A DNA stretch of 64,000 nucleotides from Odobenus rosmarus divergens (lineage: Eukaryota; Chordata; Mammalia; Carnivora; Odobenidae), in assembly GCF_000321225.1 (NCBI RefSeq), contig NW_004451874.1, positions 181,223 through 245,222 of the forward strand. The letters run 5' to 3'. This document shows, in pieces, positions 20,101 to 31,294 of this stretch. Position 1 is the stretch's first letter. The number at the start of each line of letters is the position of its first letter. The notes below the pieces were generated by a model, which was not told the origin of the DNA, did not search any database, and worked only from the letters and a program-made list of their open reading frames with translations. A program made the position numbers and the translations under genes.

Positions 20101-20594
20101 TTCTGCCTGTGACTGAAGCAGCCAGCTCCTGGATGCGGGAGGTTCCTCCTTGTGCTGGTTTGCCGAGAGACTGGCCTCCGGGAACTGTGCCCTGGGTTAG
20201 AACCAGGCCCGGCAGAGGCCCGCAAGCCAAGCTGGAGGCCTGGCTCGGCCTTCTGTCCCCACCAGTGCCGATCCACAGGCAGCTAGATGCCAAAGTGTAC
20301 AGAAGAGTGTTTTCAAAAGCTTTCCTCCTCTTAACATCCCCCATCTCAATCACTTCAGCAGATTCTAATTTGGTCTCAAAATATCCTTCAATGGCCTCAG
20401 GCAAGTGCTGTGTGCCATGACATAGATGGATCCAGGGAGCTGAGCTTCCATCCTGCCTCCTCAGAGTCAGGGACAAATCCTTGGAAATGGCTGGAGTGAG
20501 GAAGGAGGAGAAGGAGAAGCTACCCTCAGTTGATGGCAGAATGAGTGGCCGAGTGGACACCCTGGGTGCCGTGCTTGGGACTTTTGAAAACACC
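20101..20594. other. Unassigned DNA with long chance frames
   Basis: A 167-codon minus-strand frame (20093-20596) and a 103-codon plus-strand frame overlap here. Neither has a recognisable domain and both are open on opposite strands of GC-rich DNA, a chance pattern. Confidence 0.4.
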
Positions 20595-20750
20595 ACCTCT
20601 TGTTTCAGTCCTCACAAGAACTAATGAGATGGGAGGGATTATGTCCTTGTTCCGGAGGAGGGACTTGATGCTCTGAAGAGCTAGGGTTAGGGAGAGGGCC
20701 GTGTCCTCTGATCCACGGACAGAGCTGGGTTTTGGAGCCCTACCAGGCCG
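20595..20750 (-). mobile_element. MIR
   Basis: CAGTCCTCACAAGAACTAAT GAG and GGAGGAGGGACTTGATGCTC are antisense MIR, with a decayed core. Confidence 0.6.
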
Positions 20751-22334
20751 GCAAAGGGCTACCAGAAGAAGGGTGAGATCTGCCCTCTGGGTCCTTCCTG
20801 GGGACACCTGACTCAGTTGCCCATTGTCAAAAACTGGGTAGCAGGTGGGCTCTGGAATCCTAATATGTGACACTGAGATCCCATTTCCCAGACACCAAGC
20901 TGGCTGAGAGCCCCTAGTGGGAACTGGGGTAAAACAAGAAAGTTCCATGCAAGTTAGGCGGACAAAGGATGCTGTGACCAGCCTATGCCTCCGGATCTGG
21001 GAGGGACCTTCAGCGCCAACGGAAGGAGACTGTGTCCCACCTGTGCCCTTGACCTGCTGGATCTTGGTTTCCAGCAGGCTGGATTCCAAAGAGCAGCTAA
21101 GTTAGACTGGGAGGAAGGAAGGGGGAGGAAGCATCTGGAAGGATCCAGAAGTCTACATGATAAATGCCAGAGGCCCAAGGTTATCTGTTTGGGACCCCCG
21201 TTATTTCAGTCAGTCTCAGGGGAGGGACCAAGGCCAAAGCAAACCAAACTTGGGGGAACCACCGGTGCTGATGTCCACCAACGGGTCCAGTGAAGTCCTG
21301 CTTTTACAGCTACTGTCTGTTTTGCTCCTTGATGTCTCTTACAGAACCCTACTCCCCACTCTGAAAATGTGCTTGTTTATTTTTATCCCACATTTGAAGT
21401 AAGTGTTTGCTAACATCTCAAGTCTGGGTCAGGTTAGGATGATAGGAGAATATTGCAGGGGTTGGGTATATGAGAGAAGTGCTATTATTTTTATCATTGG
21501 AGATAATTCGAGGAGACTTAAATATTTTAGAACATATAAAGTGCACAGCAAAAATTGCCAAAGAAGCTCAAATTAAAAAGCAAGTAAGAGGAAAGAGAAG
21601 CTCGTGGAGGCCAACATTTGAGATGAGTTAGTAACTGCACATGAACTGTGAATCCAGATCTGGATTTCCTGGTGGGAATGGAATGGAAATGGAAAGAGAA
21701 ACCATTTTCCTGGTTTGATTAAAGACATTGTACAGGTCTAGCCGGGGTTTATATCTAGAAGGACAGGTGGACTGATGATGTCTTACTGAATAGAGATAAT
21801 TGCAACTTTGATAACACTAATATACACCTCTGCTTGGGCTAGAGGACCCACTGTTTTCTAACAAGTTTTCAATGCACTGTCATTTTTATTTTTTTTAACG
21901 TTTAATGAGACACAGCAGGATTGTCCTGGAGAAATTGTGGTACAGAGGCAAAGTGATCTTTCTCTTGTTTCCACCATAGGTTTTAATTGAAGAAGGAGCT
22001 GCTAATGATGTTTCTCATGAGCAAAAATGACCACACACTTCATTGAAATCCAGGGCCGGCGCCAATATGACTCAACTGGCCTGCAGGGGGAGGGAGGGGG
22101 CTCCTATTCACTGAGCATGGTACATCTATCATCACTTGTAAATGCTCACCAGACTGTGGACCGAATCGGGCTCTGACTCAAAGGCGTCCCTCTCCCAGTT
22201 GGAACTCCCTGCCTTCGCATTGGTTTCATCATAGATTGGAGGGCCAGTGGTGCCGAGCCCTGTATGTTCACGTGGAATCCTGTGATGTCCAAGTTGGGGG
22301 GACTTTGGTGATCAAGGAGTCTATATTTTTCTCC
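20751..22334. other. Unassigned DNA
   Basis: The longest stretch without a confident repeat in the left half. 21480-21620 is AT-rich; 21880-21990 has a weak antisense MIR feel. No exon signal that I can defend. Confidence 0.4.
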
Positions 22335-22435
22335 ACTGAACAGATGGGGAAACTGAGGCCTGGAAAGGGGCAGAGAGAGGAGAAGAACTAAGCCTCCCTA
22401 GTTGACTCAGGTCAACAACAACAACAACAAAAAAC
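22335..22435 (-). mobile_element. MIR core followed by (CAA)n
   Basis: CACTGAACAGATGGGGAAAC TGAGGCCTGG is the MIR core in antisense; a (CAA)n run lies at about 22411-22430. Confidence 0.65.
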
Positions 22436-22589
22436 CCAGCATAAGGGAAATGTGAAATAGTAAAAAACAATTGTATAATATGATCACAGCTTATAAGGAT
22501 ACCCAGGCCATTTCTCCTGCCCTACAGCCCTATGTGGTTGGCAGGGAGGTACCTAGACCTTTGTAGAGAATGTCAGACTGTATAAGCAC

Positions 22590-22751
22590 ACACTGACACA
22601 TGCCACACACTACGTTACTCAGGACAGGGATGATAAAACCCATTCCACAGATAACTAAATTGGGATTCTGAAAGGAGAAGCAGATTGCCCAAGGTCATTG
22701 GGAAGTGGCAGAGCAAGGACTTAAATCACATTCGCCTGACTTCACACGTAT
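22590..22751 (-). mobile_element. MIR
   Basis: CAGATTGCCCAAGGTCATTG GGAAGTGGCAGAG and AAACCCATTCCACAGATAAC TAAATT are antisense MIR. Confidence 0.85.
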
Positions 22752-22765
22752 GTCTTGTTCAATCT

Positions 22766-22979
22766 TTTTTTTTTTTAAGATTTATTTATTTATTCGAGAA
22801 AGAGAGAAAGTGGGAGTGAGGACACCCGTGACCGGGGGTAGGACCAGAGGGAGAGGGACAAGCAAACTCCATGCTGAGTGCAGAGCCCAAGGTGGGTCTT
22901 GATCTCACGACCCTGAGATCAAGACCTGAGCTGAGATTAAGAGTTCGCCGCTCAATGGACTGAGCCACCCAGGCACCCC
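22766..22979 (-). mobile_element. Carnivore SINE, older subfamily
   Basis: Tail AAGATTTATTTATTTATTCG, body with GATCTCACGACCCTGAGATC, head CTGAGCCACCCAGGCACCCC. Target-site duplication GTCTTGTTCARTCT at 22752-22765 and 22981-22994 (one mismatch). Confidence 0.97.
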
Positions 22980-23061
22980 GGTCTTGTTCAGTCTTACCAT
23001 GCTGCTCTCCACATATGTGTTGGCGTGAACCGGAGGAAGGTCACTAATGTACCAATGCCCT

Positions 23062-23320
23062 ATGTACAAAGTGCATCGTGATTAAGATCGTAGGGTCTGA
23101 GGCCAAACTGCCTGGGTCAGAGTCCAGTTCTGTGCTTCCAGAACTGTGCCATTTACTTAGGCTTACTGTGCCTCAGTTTTCTTATCTGTAAAATGGAGAT
23201 AATAAAAGCACCTTCCTTATTGTTTCACTGTGGGAATTAATGAACCACATCAAAAAGCATTCAGATCAACATCCTGCTCCACCCTCAATAAATACCTGTT
23301 AATGATATTTTTATCATAAA
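23062..23320 (+). mobile_element. MIR, essentially full length
   Basis: All landmarks are present: GATTAAGATCGTAGGGTCTG, AACTGCCTGGGTCAGAGTCC, GCCTCAGTTTTCTTATCTGT AAAATGG, then CACCCTCAATAAATACCTGT T. Confidence 0.92.
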
Positions 23321-23520
23321 AGTAATAATAAAAAATTAAAAAGTTAGCACGTATCTTCTGGTTGGCATTTGTTCTGTAGAAAAATGGAAAATATAGAAAC
23401 ATAAAGGAGAAAATAAAAATCACTAGGATACTAACATGCAGTGATAACCACAATGTTTTGATGTTTTTCCAGTCATCTTTTCCAAACACGTGTATACGTT
23501 GATGGTCTTTTATCCTGTCT

Positions 23521-23720
23521 TTTTTTTTTTTAAGATTTTATTTATCTATTTGACAGAGAGAGAGACAGTGAGAGAGGGAACACAAGCAGGGGGAGTGGGA
23601 GAGGGAGAAGCAAGCTTCCTGCTGAGCAAGGAGCCCGATGCGAGACTCGATCCCAGGACCCCGGGATCATGACCTGAGCCGAAGGCAGAGGCTTGACCGA
23701 CTGAGCCACCCAGGCATCCC
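23521..23720 (-). mobile_element. Carnivore SINE
   Basis: Poly(T), AAGATTTTATTTATCTATTT, GGGATCATGACCTGAGCCGA AGGC, CTGAGCCACCCAGGCATCCC. Flanking repeat TATCCWGTCTTTTTTT starts at 23511 and 23721. Confidence 0.97.
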
Positions 23721-23779
23721 TATCCAGTCTTTTTTTATTTAGCATTATGACATGAACATTTTCCTATGCTATTAGTTTT

Positions 23780-24002
23780 TTATTTTTTAAACATAGTTTA
23801 TTTTTTTTATTTTTTAGAGAAAGAGCAAGAGGTAGGGTGGTAGCAGGAGTGCTCGATGGGGAGAGGGAGAGAAAATCCCAAGCAGGCTCCATGCCCAGGG
23901 CAGAGTCCAACGTGGGGAATCAGTCTCACGACCCTGAGATCAAGACCTGAGCTGAAATCAAGAGTCGGACGCTTAACGGACTGAGCCACCCAAAAGCCCC
24001 CA
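23780..24002 (-). mobile_element. Carnivore SINE, older and decayed
   Basis: Contains CTCACGACCCTGAGATCAAG and CTGAGCCACCCAAAAGCCCC. Exact 16-bp target-site duplication CTATGCTATTAGTTTT at 23764-23779 and 24003-24018. Confidence 0.95.
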
Positions 24003-24589
24003 CTATGCTATTAGTTTTACAAATATAACTTTTAGTCATTACAAAAGTATGCTGTTCTATAGGCAAATCATAATTTATGTACCCACTGCATAATGTTTGT
24101 GTGCGCTTGGCTCATTCGTGTTTGAAAAACCTACAGACCTGATCTGCAGCTCCTTCTTTGACACCTAGCACAGCAGGTGCTTAATTCATATTTGGGTGAA
24201 AGAAAACTAATGTTTTGATAGGGACTTCCAGAGATTTCCTACCAATTGACCTTCCTGCACGCATTGTATGGGTGTCTTTCTCATTCCAACCCCACCAGCA
24301 TTTGATTTAAAAGTTAAAAAAATGTTTGCCAATTTGCTTAGTAAAATGTGGGCTCTCGTTGTTTTAATTTTTTTATTTATTTGATTACTAGTGAGGTCGA
24401 AAGTTGATTCATACATTAGTTTGCTGTCTGTTGGCATCCCCCCCTTCCCTTTCTTCCTGTCTTCTTTCCACCTTCCCCTCCTTCTTTTGAAAGGAACTGT
24501 TTTTGAAAGAACAGGCACCAGGCCAGCAGTCCTGATATGTTTCCCTGGGATACGTTCCCATTTCCAGATAATCTATGAGGTTCATGAGA

Positions 24590-24920
24590 AGGAACTGGTG
24601 CTGCTAATTATTTTAAGGTAATTGCATTAATAAGTTCAGGTATTTGTTAATTCTGAGATTCACTGATTCACGAATTCATTAATTCTACACTCTGCCAGCT
24701 CTTAGGTATTCGTGAATTTCTCGCTCAAGTTTATAGAGTTAGCAATTGACACACGGCTCTCCTGACATTTCAGCTTCAGATTGCCATTTTGTTTTCCTGC
24801 AATTCCATGTTCACCTTATTAAAGTTCAACAACAGTTTTGGAGGAAACTTCATCTAAGGCATTAGCATGCGGTTAATTACTGCGAAGTGACAACAATGGA
24901 AGAAAAATGGGTTTTATTTC
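24590..24920. promoter_or_regulatory. Candidate conserved non-coding element
   Basis: AT-rich, non-repetitive DNA with many homeodomain-type cores (GGTAATTGCATTAATAAG, CATTAATTC, GCGGTTAATTACTGCG) and a SOX-like ACAATGG. The composition fits a developmental enhancer, but conservation cannot be judged from one sequence. Confidence 0.35.
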
Positions 24921-25009
24921 CTATCATGACAGTAGATTCCCTCCCACCCACCTGCCCAGTGCAGGTGCATATTTCTTTGGCACGGATGGTCCACCTGCTG
25001 CTCAGGAAA

Positions 25010-25245
25010 TCACAGAGAGATTCACAGAACATTCCAGAACTGGAGGATCAGGAGATTGGATCCTTTGCCTCCAGGTGAATGTCGAACTCCTCCTGAAAAG
25101 ACATTGTTCATTTTCTTCTTGGAACATCTTTGGAAACCCAAACCTCATGTCTGCCTATAATCAATCATTCCATGGTCTTATCACTGATGAACAAGAAGTT
25201 CTTTCTTTAATCAGAGTGAAGTCATTCCTGCCTTAATTTCTGCCA
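25010..25245 (+). mobile_element. L3/CR1-like fragment
   Basis: CATTCCATGGTCTTATCACT and AGTTCTTTCTTTAATCAGAG TGAAG follow the sense order of an ancient CR1/L3 3' segment. Confidence 0.4.
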
Positions 25246-25504
25246 CTTATTTATATATGACCTTGGAAAGCCTTCTTGTTTTGGCTTTCTCATTTCCAGA
25301 ATGATGGTCCTGGAGTAATGACTCTGTCAAGTCATAATTCTAAAGTCCAAGATGTAAGTGAAGTGCTTCACACTTGAGGGTTGTTTGATAAATGTTTCCC
25401 CGTTTCCGTAGTGACTTTTGTTTCAACAATAGGGGTAGAAGGGAACTGACACCATTTAGGGTCCACCAATAAACATCAGGTTGTCTGGGGATTTTCCCTA
25501 TGTG
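25246..25504. other. Unassigned DNA
   Basis: A weak MIR 3'-like piece near 25330-25400; nothing else. Confidence 0.3.
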
Positions 25505-25640
25505 ATCTTTAATAAAACAATTCCATGGAGTAGACACTACTGTTATCTTTCTTTTACAGATGAGGGAGCTGATGTTCAGAGGGTACAGCTCTCATTCAAG
25601 GTCACGCAGATTTGGTGATGCACTTACTCTTCCCGCTGCC
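25505..25640 (-). mobile_element. MIR
   Basis: TATCTTTCTTTTACAGATGA GGGAGCTGATG and CATTCAAGGTCACGCAGATT are antisense MIR. Confidence 0.75.
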
Positions 25641-25765
25641 CAGTGGTGGGGTTGGTCTAGGGGAGGGGGTTGCAGGAAGCAGGAGGAGTGTCCCTTCCCA
25701 TTGAAGAGTCCAGATGCCTTCACTAAATGCCTCACAACGCAAGGTCATTGATGCTAAATTCTTCA

Positions 25766-25803
25766 GAGTGTTTCAGAGGTGGGTGAGTGTTTCAGAGGTG
25801 GAC
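25766..25803. repeat. 19-bp tandem duplication
   Basis: GAGTGTTTCAGAGGTGGRY occurs at 25766-25784 and 25785-25803. Confidence 0.9.
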
Positions 25804-25990
25804 GAGATCCCAGCAGACTGAGGCCCTGGAGAAGCCTTCTAGGAGGAGGCAGCTCTGTGTCTGGTCTCAAAGGACAAGAAGATTCAGATAGACAGTGAAG
25901 CGAGGTGAGAAGAGGGGAGATGCACCAACAAAGGCGGAGATGTGGGAGTGAGCAAGGAGGACTGAGTGAAGAGGTTTGCATGGGGAGGTG
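25804..25990 (-). mobile_element. L2 fragment
   Basis: AGAAGCCTTCTAGGAGGAGG CAGC, GGTCTCAAAGGACAAGAAGA and a GTGAAGAGG end fit antisense L2. Confidence 0.6.
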
Positions 25991-26519
25991 GGAGAGAGAG
26001 CGCGGGATGGGGAGGTTGGCACATGGATCATGGAGGTTTCCAGGTCAGGTTAATGGGTCTGCCTTTATTTTTGAGACCTGGGTTCCCAAAATAAGCCATG
26101 GAGCACTGACTCCAGGAAGAGCCTCCGAGGAAAGAATCAAACAGTATTCCCTGCACACCACCCTTTCCTGGTGACTTACCGTGCGCAATAACATGGTCAA
26201 AGGTCTCAGGAGTCCCACAGAAAAGAACAGCCCAGAAGCTATTTTTTTTTTTTTAACTTTTCACTGGCAATTTTTCAATTAAATAAGTTTTTTTTTGTTT
26301 GTTTGTTTAGTTTTTAAATGGGACCTAGCAGCCTGGTAATGGAAATCTTTTCCTCCCAGTCCAGAAGGTCATTTTGTCATCCCCAAGGGGGAGACCCTCA
26401 GGAGAAGAAATATCTTCCAGAGGCTGGGATGGTGGATCTACTTTCTCCTAGGTGCCCCCTCCCTGACCTTCCACTTCCTCTCACATGTACTAGCTCCTGT
26501 GGCTCATGATGTCCTCCCT
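25991..26519. other. Unassigned DNA with T-rich tracts
   Basis: A poly(T) at about 26241-26255 and a T-run plus (TTTG)n at about 26288-26310; no gene signal. Confidence 0.45.
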
Positions 26520-26670
26520 CATCTTCAACTCACATGGTCTTCAGGGCAACCCTGGGATGGGGTGGTCATCCCCAAAGTGCAGGTGAGGACACAGAGTCTC
26601 ACAATTGACCACCCTCCGCGGATCCTGCAGCCTGGTGGGCACAGTTGGGATGGACACCCAGGTCCTTGAC
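26520..26670 (-). mobile_element. MIR
   Basis: CTTCAACTCACATGGTCTTC AGGGCAACCC and AAGTGCAGGTGAGGACACAG are antisense MIR. Confidence 0.65.
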
Positions 26671-27639
26671 ATCTCCGGCTCCGTGTGTGGGGCTCTCTCC
26701 CCAATGCCCTGCTCACCGACTCTTCTTCCACCCTTTCTGGGGTGCTCCTCCAGGGAGGGGGCATAGATTGGCTTTACTTACTGCAGAGGTGGGCGTGTCT
26801 CCAAGAAGGAAGATCAGGTAAATTAATTTGGAGGCAAAGTGACCACAGGCTGAGCGGGGCAAGTCCAGGAGAACCAATTTGTTTTTTCAAGGGCTTGCTA
26901 CGATCTCTACATTCATGAACACATGCCAGCCTCTGGTCAGGAGGTGGAGGGGGTTGTGTGTGGGGATTTCGTGGATGTAGTGGTGGTAGGTTGTGATTTT
27001 CTATGTCAATGACGGTTTTGCAGGGTATATACCTTCACAGTTTATGTGATGTATGTTTCCTGGGCAATGGGTTGATTTCATGTCAGTGGTGGATGTTAAC
27101 GCTCTGCCCCAACCCTCTTCAAGGAGAGACAGACCCATTGCCTGCTGTTGGGAGCACTGTCGGCAGAGGTTTCTGCAGGGACTGCCTCAGCTACGCCTAC
27201 GATCTCACTTCTCGAGGCAGCCGCATCCAGTAACTCACCCCTGCTGGTCACACAGGCCCCGCTTAGGCTAGCTCTGAAGGGCCAGTTAGCTCCGAGTGCC
27301 TGTGGGTTTGGCCAAGGCTCTCGCTGAGCCTACATCACAGTTTGCCTTCTCCTCCCCCCCCCCTTCCAGTCACAAGTGTTGATCCCAAGGGTGCCCCTGA
27401 TGGACATTTGAGGCACCAAACTCCATCTCAGGGTTTGCTTTCTGGGGAATGAGGGTGGCCAGGGTTCCCAGTTTGCCCAAGACGTGGGACTTCTAGTGCT
27501 AAAGCCAAGGCGGTCGTGGACACACCAGAACCCCACAGCAAACCCAGCCTCAGACAATGTCACCGGATGTGCTCATGGTTTCCCAGTGGTCAATTATTAT
27601 TTTTTTATTCTTTCCAAAGTTGGGAAAGGGCCATGTGCC
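26671..27639. other. Unassigned DNA
   Basis: Only a poly(C) run near 27354-27363 stands out. Confidence 0.4.
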
Positions 27640-27800
27640 ATTTCCCCCTTAGTTCTTGCCACTAATCTCAAGACAATCTGCTTATCTCCATGGGGAGATT
27701 GGGGCTCAGAGAAGTTAAGAAACCTTTCTCAGGCTATACCATCTGTGAATAGCCATGTGGGTTTCAACCCCAAGGCCAGCTGAGCCCAACACCTGTGCTT
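27640..27800 (-). mobile_element. MIR
   Basis: TTATCTCCATGGGGAGATTG GGGCTCAGAGAAGTTAAG and TTTCAACCCCAAGGCCAGCT are antisense MIR. Confidence 0.8.
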
Positions 27801-27999
27801 TACCCCCCAGCCCTCTTTGGTTTTAAGATGCACACCTTGGCTGTATGTTCCAAACGCAGCTGTAGGTAACTGTGAATGCAGCAAGGAGCACTTACAGAAC
27901 CCCAAACACACTTGGAACTTTTTGAGAAATAAAATCACAGTCTTTATTCACAGCCTACCTCTCCGTGCAGGCTGAGTTCTGAACATCTGAACTCTCTGC

Positions 28000-28140
28000 T
28001 AATCACTGTCATGTTAATTAAAAAATAAATCCCCTCTAATTTCGTAACAGGTGGTTTGTGGGGCTGGAAGAGAACTTGAAACTTGTGTGCAATGATTGTG
28101 TGGCTTATTTGCATTTCTAATTGCCTTGGAGGACACCGAA
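28000..28140. promoter_or_regulatory. Candidate conserved element with POU/homeobox sites
   Basis: Non-repetitive DNA with a perfect octamer ATTTGCAT at 28107-28114, TAATTG at 28118-28123 and TTAATTAA at 28014-28021. The surrounding 27.81-28.33 kb holds no repeat I can name. Confidence 0.35.
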
Positions 28141-28334
28141 GGCCCAGCTCCCTGGCTGCCTTTTGCCTCCCATTGTGTGGCTGGTGGCAGTGTTAGCATC
28201 TTCTGTCCAAGTACTACCGGTGAAGGTAGCAGCTCCAGCTGGAGTTCCAAGACTTCCCAGCAACACAGACAGCAACGGGGCTGCTATCTGCATGTGGTTG
28301 CTGTGAAGGACCTCCGACTCACCAAGGACCCTAG

Positions 28335-28385
28335 CACCCAACCTTGAGCCTGGCCTTTGTTAGGTGCTCAATAATTGTTGGCCCA
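28335..28385 (+). mobile_element. L2 terminus
   Basis: CCTGGCCTTTGTTAGGTGCT CAATAATTGTTGG is the L2 end. Bases 28386-28710 are unassigned. Confidence 0.55.
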
Positions 28386-28720
28386 CCGTCGTGGGCAGTT
28401 CTGAAACTGACCCTCACCTCACTTATCTGACCCAAGCACCAGGTAGGCACATTGAGGGCTGGCAGCTCTGGGCCCTGATGCAAGGAGTCTTAGATTCGCC
28501 CCACAGATGTGTCTCGGAGAAGTTGTCCATAAACCAAACTTCTGTGTACAGAATTCGTTTCCCGTCTGACTTCTGAATCCCTGTGGATATGTGTTTTATT
28601 TGTCGGGGGCTTCCTAACCCTTCAGATTTAAATTTCTCTCACCATTTCTGCCTCCCCGAGTCTTTCTATAAAGGAGTTAATGACCTACAGAAGAATACTT
28701 GAATGTATTACAAGCACCTT

Positions 28721-28916
28721 TTTTTTTAAAGATTTTATTTATTTATTTGACAGAGAGAGAGACAGCCAGAGAGGGAACACAAGCAGGGGGAGTGGGAGAG
28801 GGAGAAGCAGGCTTCCCGCCGAGCAGGGGGCCCGATGTGGGGCTCGATCCAGGACCCTAGGATCATGACCTGAGCCGAAGGCAGACGCTTAACGACTGAG
28901 CCACCCAGGCGCCCCA
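28721..28916 (-). mobile_element. Carnivore SINE
   Basis: AAAGATTTTATTTATTTATT, body, CTGAGCCACCCAGGCGCCCC. Target-site duplication ACAAGCACYTT at 28710-28720 and 28917-28927. Confidence 0.97.
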
Positions 28917-28934
28917 ACAAGCACTTTCTACTTA

Positions 28935-29095
28935 AGGCCCTAATGTGATGTAGTGTAAAGACCTCAGGCTTTGGAGTCAGACCCGTCAGGGTTTAAATCC
29001 TGGCTCTACCACTTGGGAGCTGAGAGACCCCGGAGAAGTCACTTAACCTCTCTAGGCTTCAGTTTTTTATCTGTAAAATGGGACCAAATTATAAC
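28935..29095 (+). mobile_element. MIR
   Basis: TGATGTAGTGTAAAGACCTC, GTTTAAATCCTGGCTCTACC and GTCACTTAACCTCTCTAGGC are close to consensus. Confidence 0.92.
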
Positions 29096-29101
29096 TTGGT
29101 T

Positions 29102-29285
29102 CAGTGTTTTGCAATCTTGTCTATACTTTAGATTCATTTAGGGAGCTTTAAAAAATGATCAGTTCTTGAGCTGCACTCACAACCGAGTAAATCAGACAGG
29201 GTTGGGGGTGGGGGCTTGGGCATCTTAATTTTTAAAAAGCTACCTGGGTGATTCTAATGTGCAGCCAGGGCTCCCCACTGCCGGA
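29102..29285 (+). mobile_element. hAT MITE of the MER5A/MER58 group
   Basis: Starts CAGTGTTTTGCAATCTTGTC and runs through GGCATCTTAATTTTTAAAAA and TGATTCTAATGTGCAGCCAG, as in MER5-type nonautonomous hAT elements. Confidence 0.65.
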
Positions 29286-29639
29286 ACCCCTGAGCCAATC
29301 CTAGTTCCAACCCTCTCCTTCCTTGACCTGGGGAACACTGCCTTACCACCATGGGTCTGGGACAAGCTGGGGGGTCCTGGGCAGTGTACTGAGTCTGAGA
29401 TCCCACCTCTGGAGGGCGGGACAGGGACTCAAGCACCTTGCTAGCTCACGAGGTAGGGCCTGGTCGAGGCAAGAAGCCAGCAGGCCCGTCCCCTCCCTGG
29501 CCAGTGGCAATGAGAGTACCTGTTTCAGTGGTCCTGCCAATCTCAGACTTCCCCAGGGAATTCAGCCGAGCCGCCCAGGCAAGGGCTGTAACGGAACAAA
29601 GGTCAAGAATGATGTCATTGAGCAAAAGGCACCGAATTT
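29286..29639. other. Unassigned DNA
   Basis: GC-rich, with a 117-codon frame lacking any domain. Confidence 0.4.
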
Positions 29640-29820
29640 TATTTGGGGCCAGCCTTCCCTTCCCTATCTCTTTTGATTCTCATCACAATCCTGCAAGAGA
29701 GGGACCATGATGCCCACTTTATAGATGAAAGAACTGAGCTCTTCGAGGTTAAGTGACTGTGTATCTTTTGAGGAGCAGAGCCACGAGTCAAACCCAGTCT
29801 GTCCTGCTCCAGAACCCTTC
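29640..29820 (-). mobile_element. MIR
   Basis: CTCATCACAATCCTGCAAGA GAG, CCCACTTTATAGATGAAAGA ACTGAGCTC and GAGTCAAACCCAGTCTGTCC are antisense MIR. Confidence 0.88.
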
Positions 29821-29879
29821 ATCTTTCTCCTACCCATGTGGCCTTCCTTATATCAGTACAAGGCTTACTCTGAACTCCC

Positions 29880-30640
29880 TCCCTGCAAGTTCCTCAGGCC
29901 AGACACTGGAGACACCCGTGCCTCTCTCTTTCCCTCACACCCCACCCATGTCTGACCCACTGGATCTACCTTTACAACATACCAAGAGTCTAAGAACGTT
30001 GCCACCTCCTTGTGACCACGATGGTCCGAGCACCCCATCAGTCACCTGGGAGACGGACTGGGCTCCCTGCCCCCACCCTGGTCCGCACAGCAGCCGGAGT
30101 ACCTGGTAAACTGTTTTCCCAACATTGTCCTCTACTGGCTTCCATCTCACTCTGGGTCAGCACCAGTGTCCCCACTATGGCCCGCACTGCCCTGCACAGT
30201 CCTGTCCCCTCTCAGAGCTCATCTGCTCATCTTTAGCTTCTCCCTGCTCACCCTGCTTTACTTTGCCTCAAACTCTCCAAGCGCGGTGACGCCCCAGGCT
30301 TCCGCGCTTGCTCTTCCCTCTGCCTGGAATGTTCTTCCCTCAGCGTCCACTGGGCTTGCTCCTTTCCTGTCTTCAAGGTTTTGCTCAAACGTCGCCCTGT
30401 TTAAAATTGAAATGAACTCACTGGCACACTCTGTCCTCTCTCCTGCTTTATTTTTCTCCGTAACACTCATCACCATCTAGTATATTACTGGCATAAACTT
30501 AGTGATTGGTTTATTGTCTGTCTTCTGTGACCAGATTTTTCCGTTTTATTCATGGCTCCATCCCTGAGGCTGCGAACAATACTTAGCACATAGAAGATGC
30601 TCAGTAGATACTTGTTGATTGATTGAATGAATGAATCCAT
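29880..30640 (+). mobile_element. L2, well-preserved 3' part
   Basis: GCTTGCTCTTCCCTCTGCCT GGAATGTTCTTCC, CTTCAAGGTTTTGCTCAAAC, TTTATTGTCTGTCTTCTGTG, CACATAGAAGATGCTCAGTA and TTGATTGATTGAATGAATGA read in full L2 order. One of the longest L2 segments here. Confidence 0.85.
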
Positions 30641-30854
30641 CCAGCCATCGCTTCTGGCCAGTGAAAAGGCTGGGGGACTGTGATAGGGTTGGGGGCGCCC
30701 CCAGCTGCTTGCTGCGTCTCCCTTACTTGGTGTTGGAGTCAAGGGGTGCATGCATATAACTGCGGGACAGGTGGTCCCATGCTGCGGAGCACGCTGGGAG
30801 GCCATCTTCTGTCCGCTCTCCCCAGGGTCCACTTGGTTTGTCCAGAGCTGCGAG

Positions 30855-31090
30855 TGTAAGGCAGGTTTTCTTAACCTTGGCATGGTTAGGCTGGATGTTC
30901 AGGGCTGGGTGGTTCTTTGTGATGGCGGCTGTCCGTGGGTAGGAGGATGTTCAGCAGGATCCTTGTCTTCTACTCACTAAGTACCAGTAGCATCTCCCTC
31001 TCCCTGACTTGTGCCAACCAAGAAAGGCTTCAGATGTTGCCAAATATCCCTTGTGGGGGCAAAATCACCCTCCGTTGAAAAACACTGCTC
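30855..31090 (-). mobile_element. hAT-Charlie nonautonomous element (MER20-like)
   Basis: TTTTCTTAACCTTGGCATGG, CTTTGTGATGGCGGCTGTCC, TTGCCAAATATCCCTTGTGG and AATCACCCTCCGTTGAAAAA CACTG span the whole short element. I am sure of the class, less so of the family name. A second copy, opposite orientation, is at 63.4 kb. Confidence 0.7.
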
Positions 31091-31294
31091 TAGAGAGTGA
31101 GCGGTGGATGAATCAGGAAGCTTGTGGGACATCAGCTGCTGGTAGGGCCATGGTCTATGGATCACTACAAGCTCCAAGGATCTCCGGGTGGGCTCTGAAC
31201 TCATCCAGTAATGCAAGTCCTCTCTTGGTTCTTCCGGGTGAATGACTAAGCCACTCACTTGTGCCTCTTACTGGGCTTACTTCTCAGTGACCCA

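Larger units (their letters stand above)
23330..24420 (-). mobile_element. Ancient LINE (probable L1M), split by two SINEs
   Basis: Pieces GATAACCACAATGTTTTGAT GTTTTTCCAG, TAGCATTATGACATGAACAT TTTCC, CATAATTTATGTACCCACTG and GATTACTAGTGAGGTCGAAA are collinear with a common antisense old-LINE consensus. The SINEs at 23.52-23.72 and 23.78-24.00 kb interrupt it. Exact family uncertain. Confidence 0.5.

Noticed and set aside
20093..20596. 167-codon minus-strand frame
   Set aside because: No domain, no promoter or splice context, overlapping + strand frames.
20526..21089. 187-codon open frame, minus strand (longest in the window)
   Set aside because: It runs through an antisense MIR, has no recognisable domain and is overlapped by open frames on the other strand; GC-rich chance frame.
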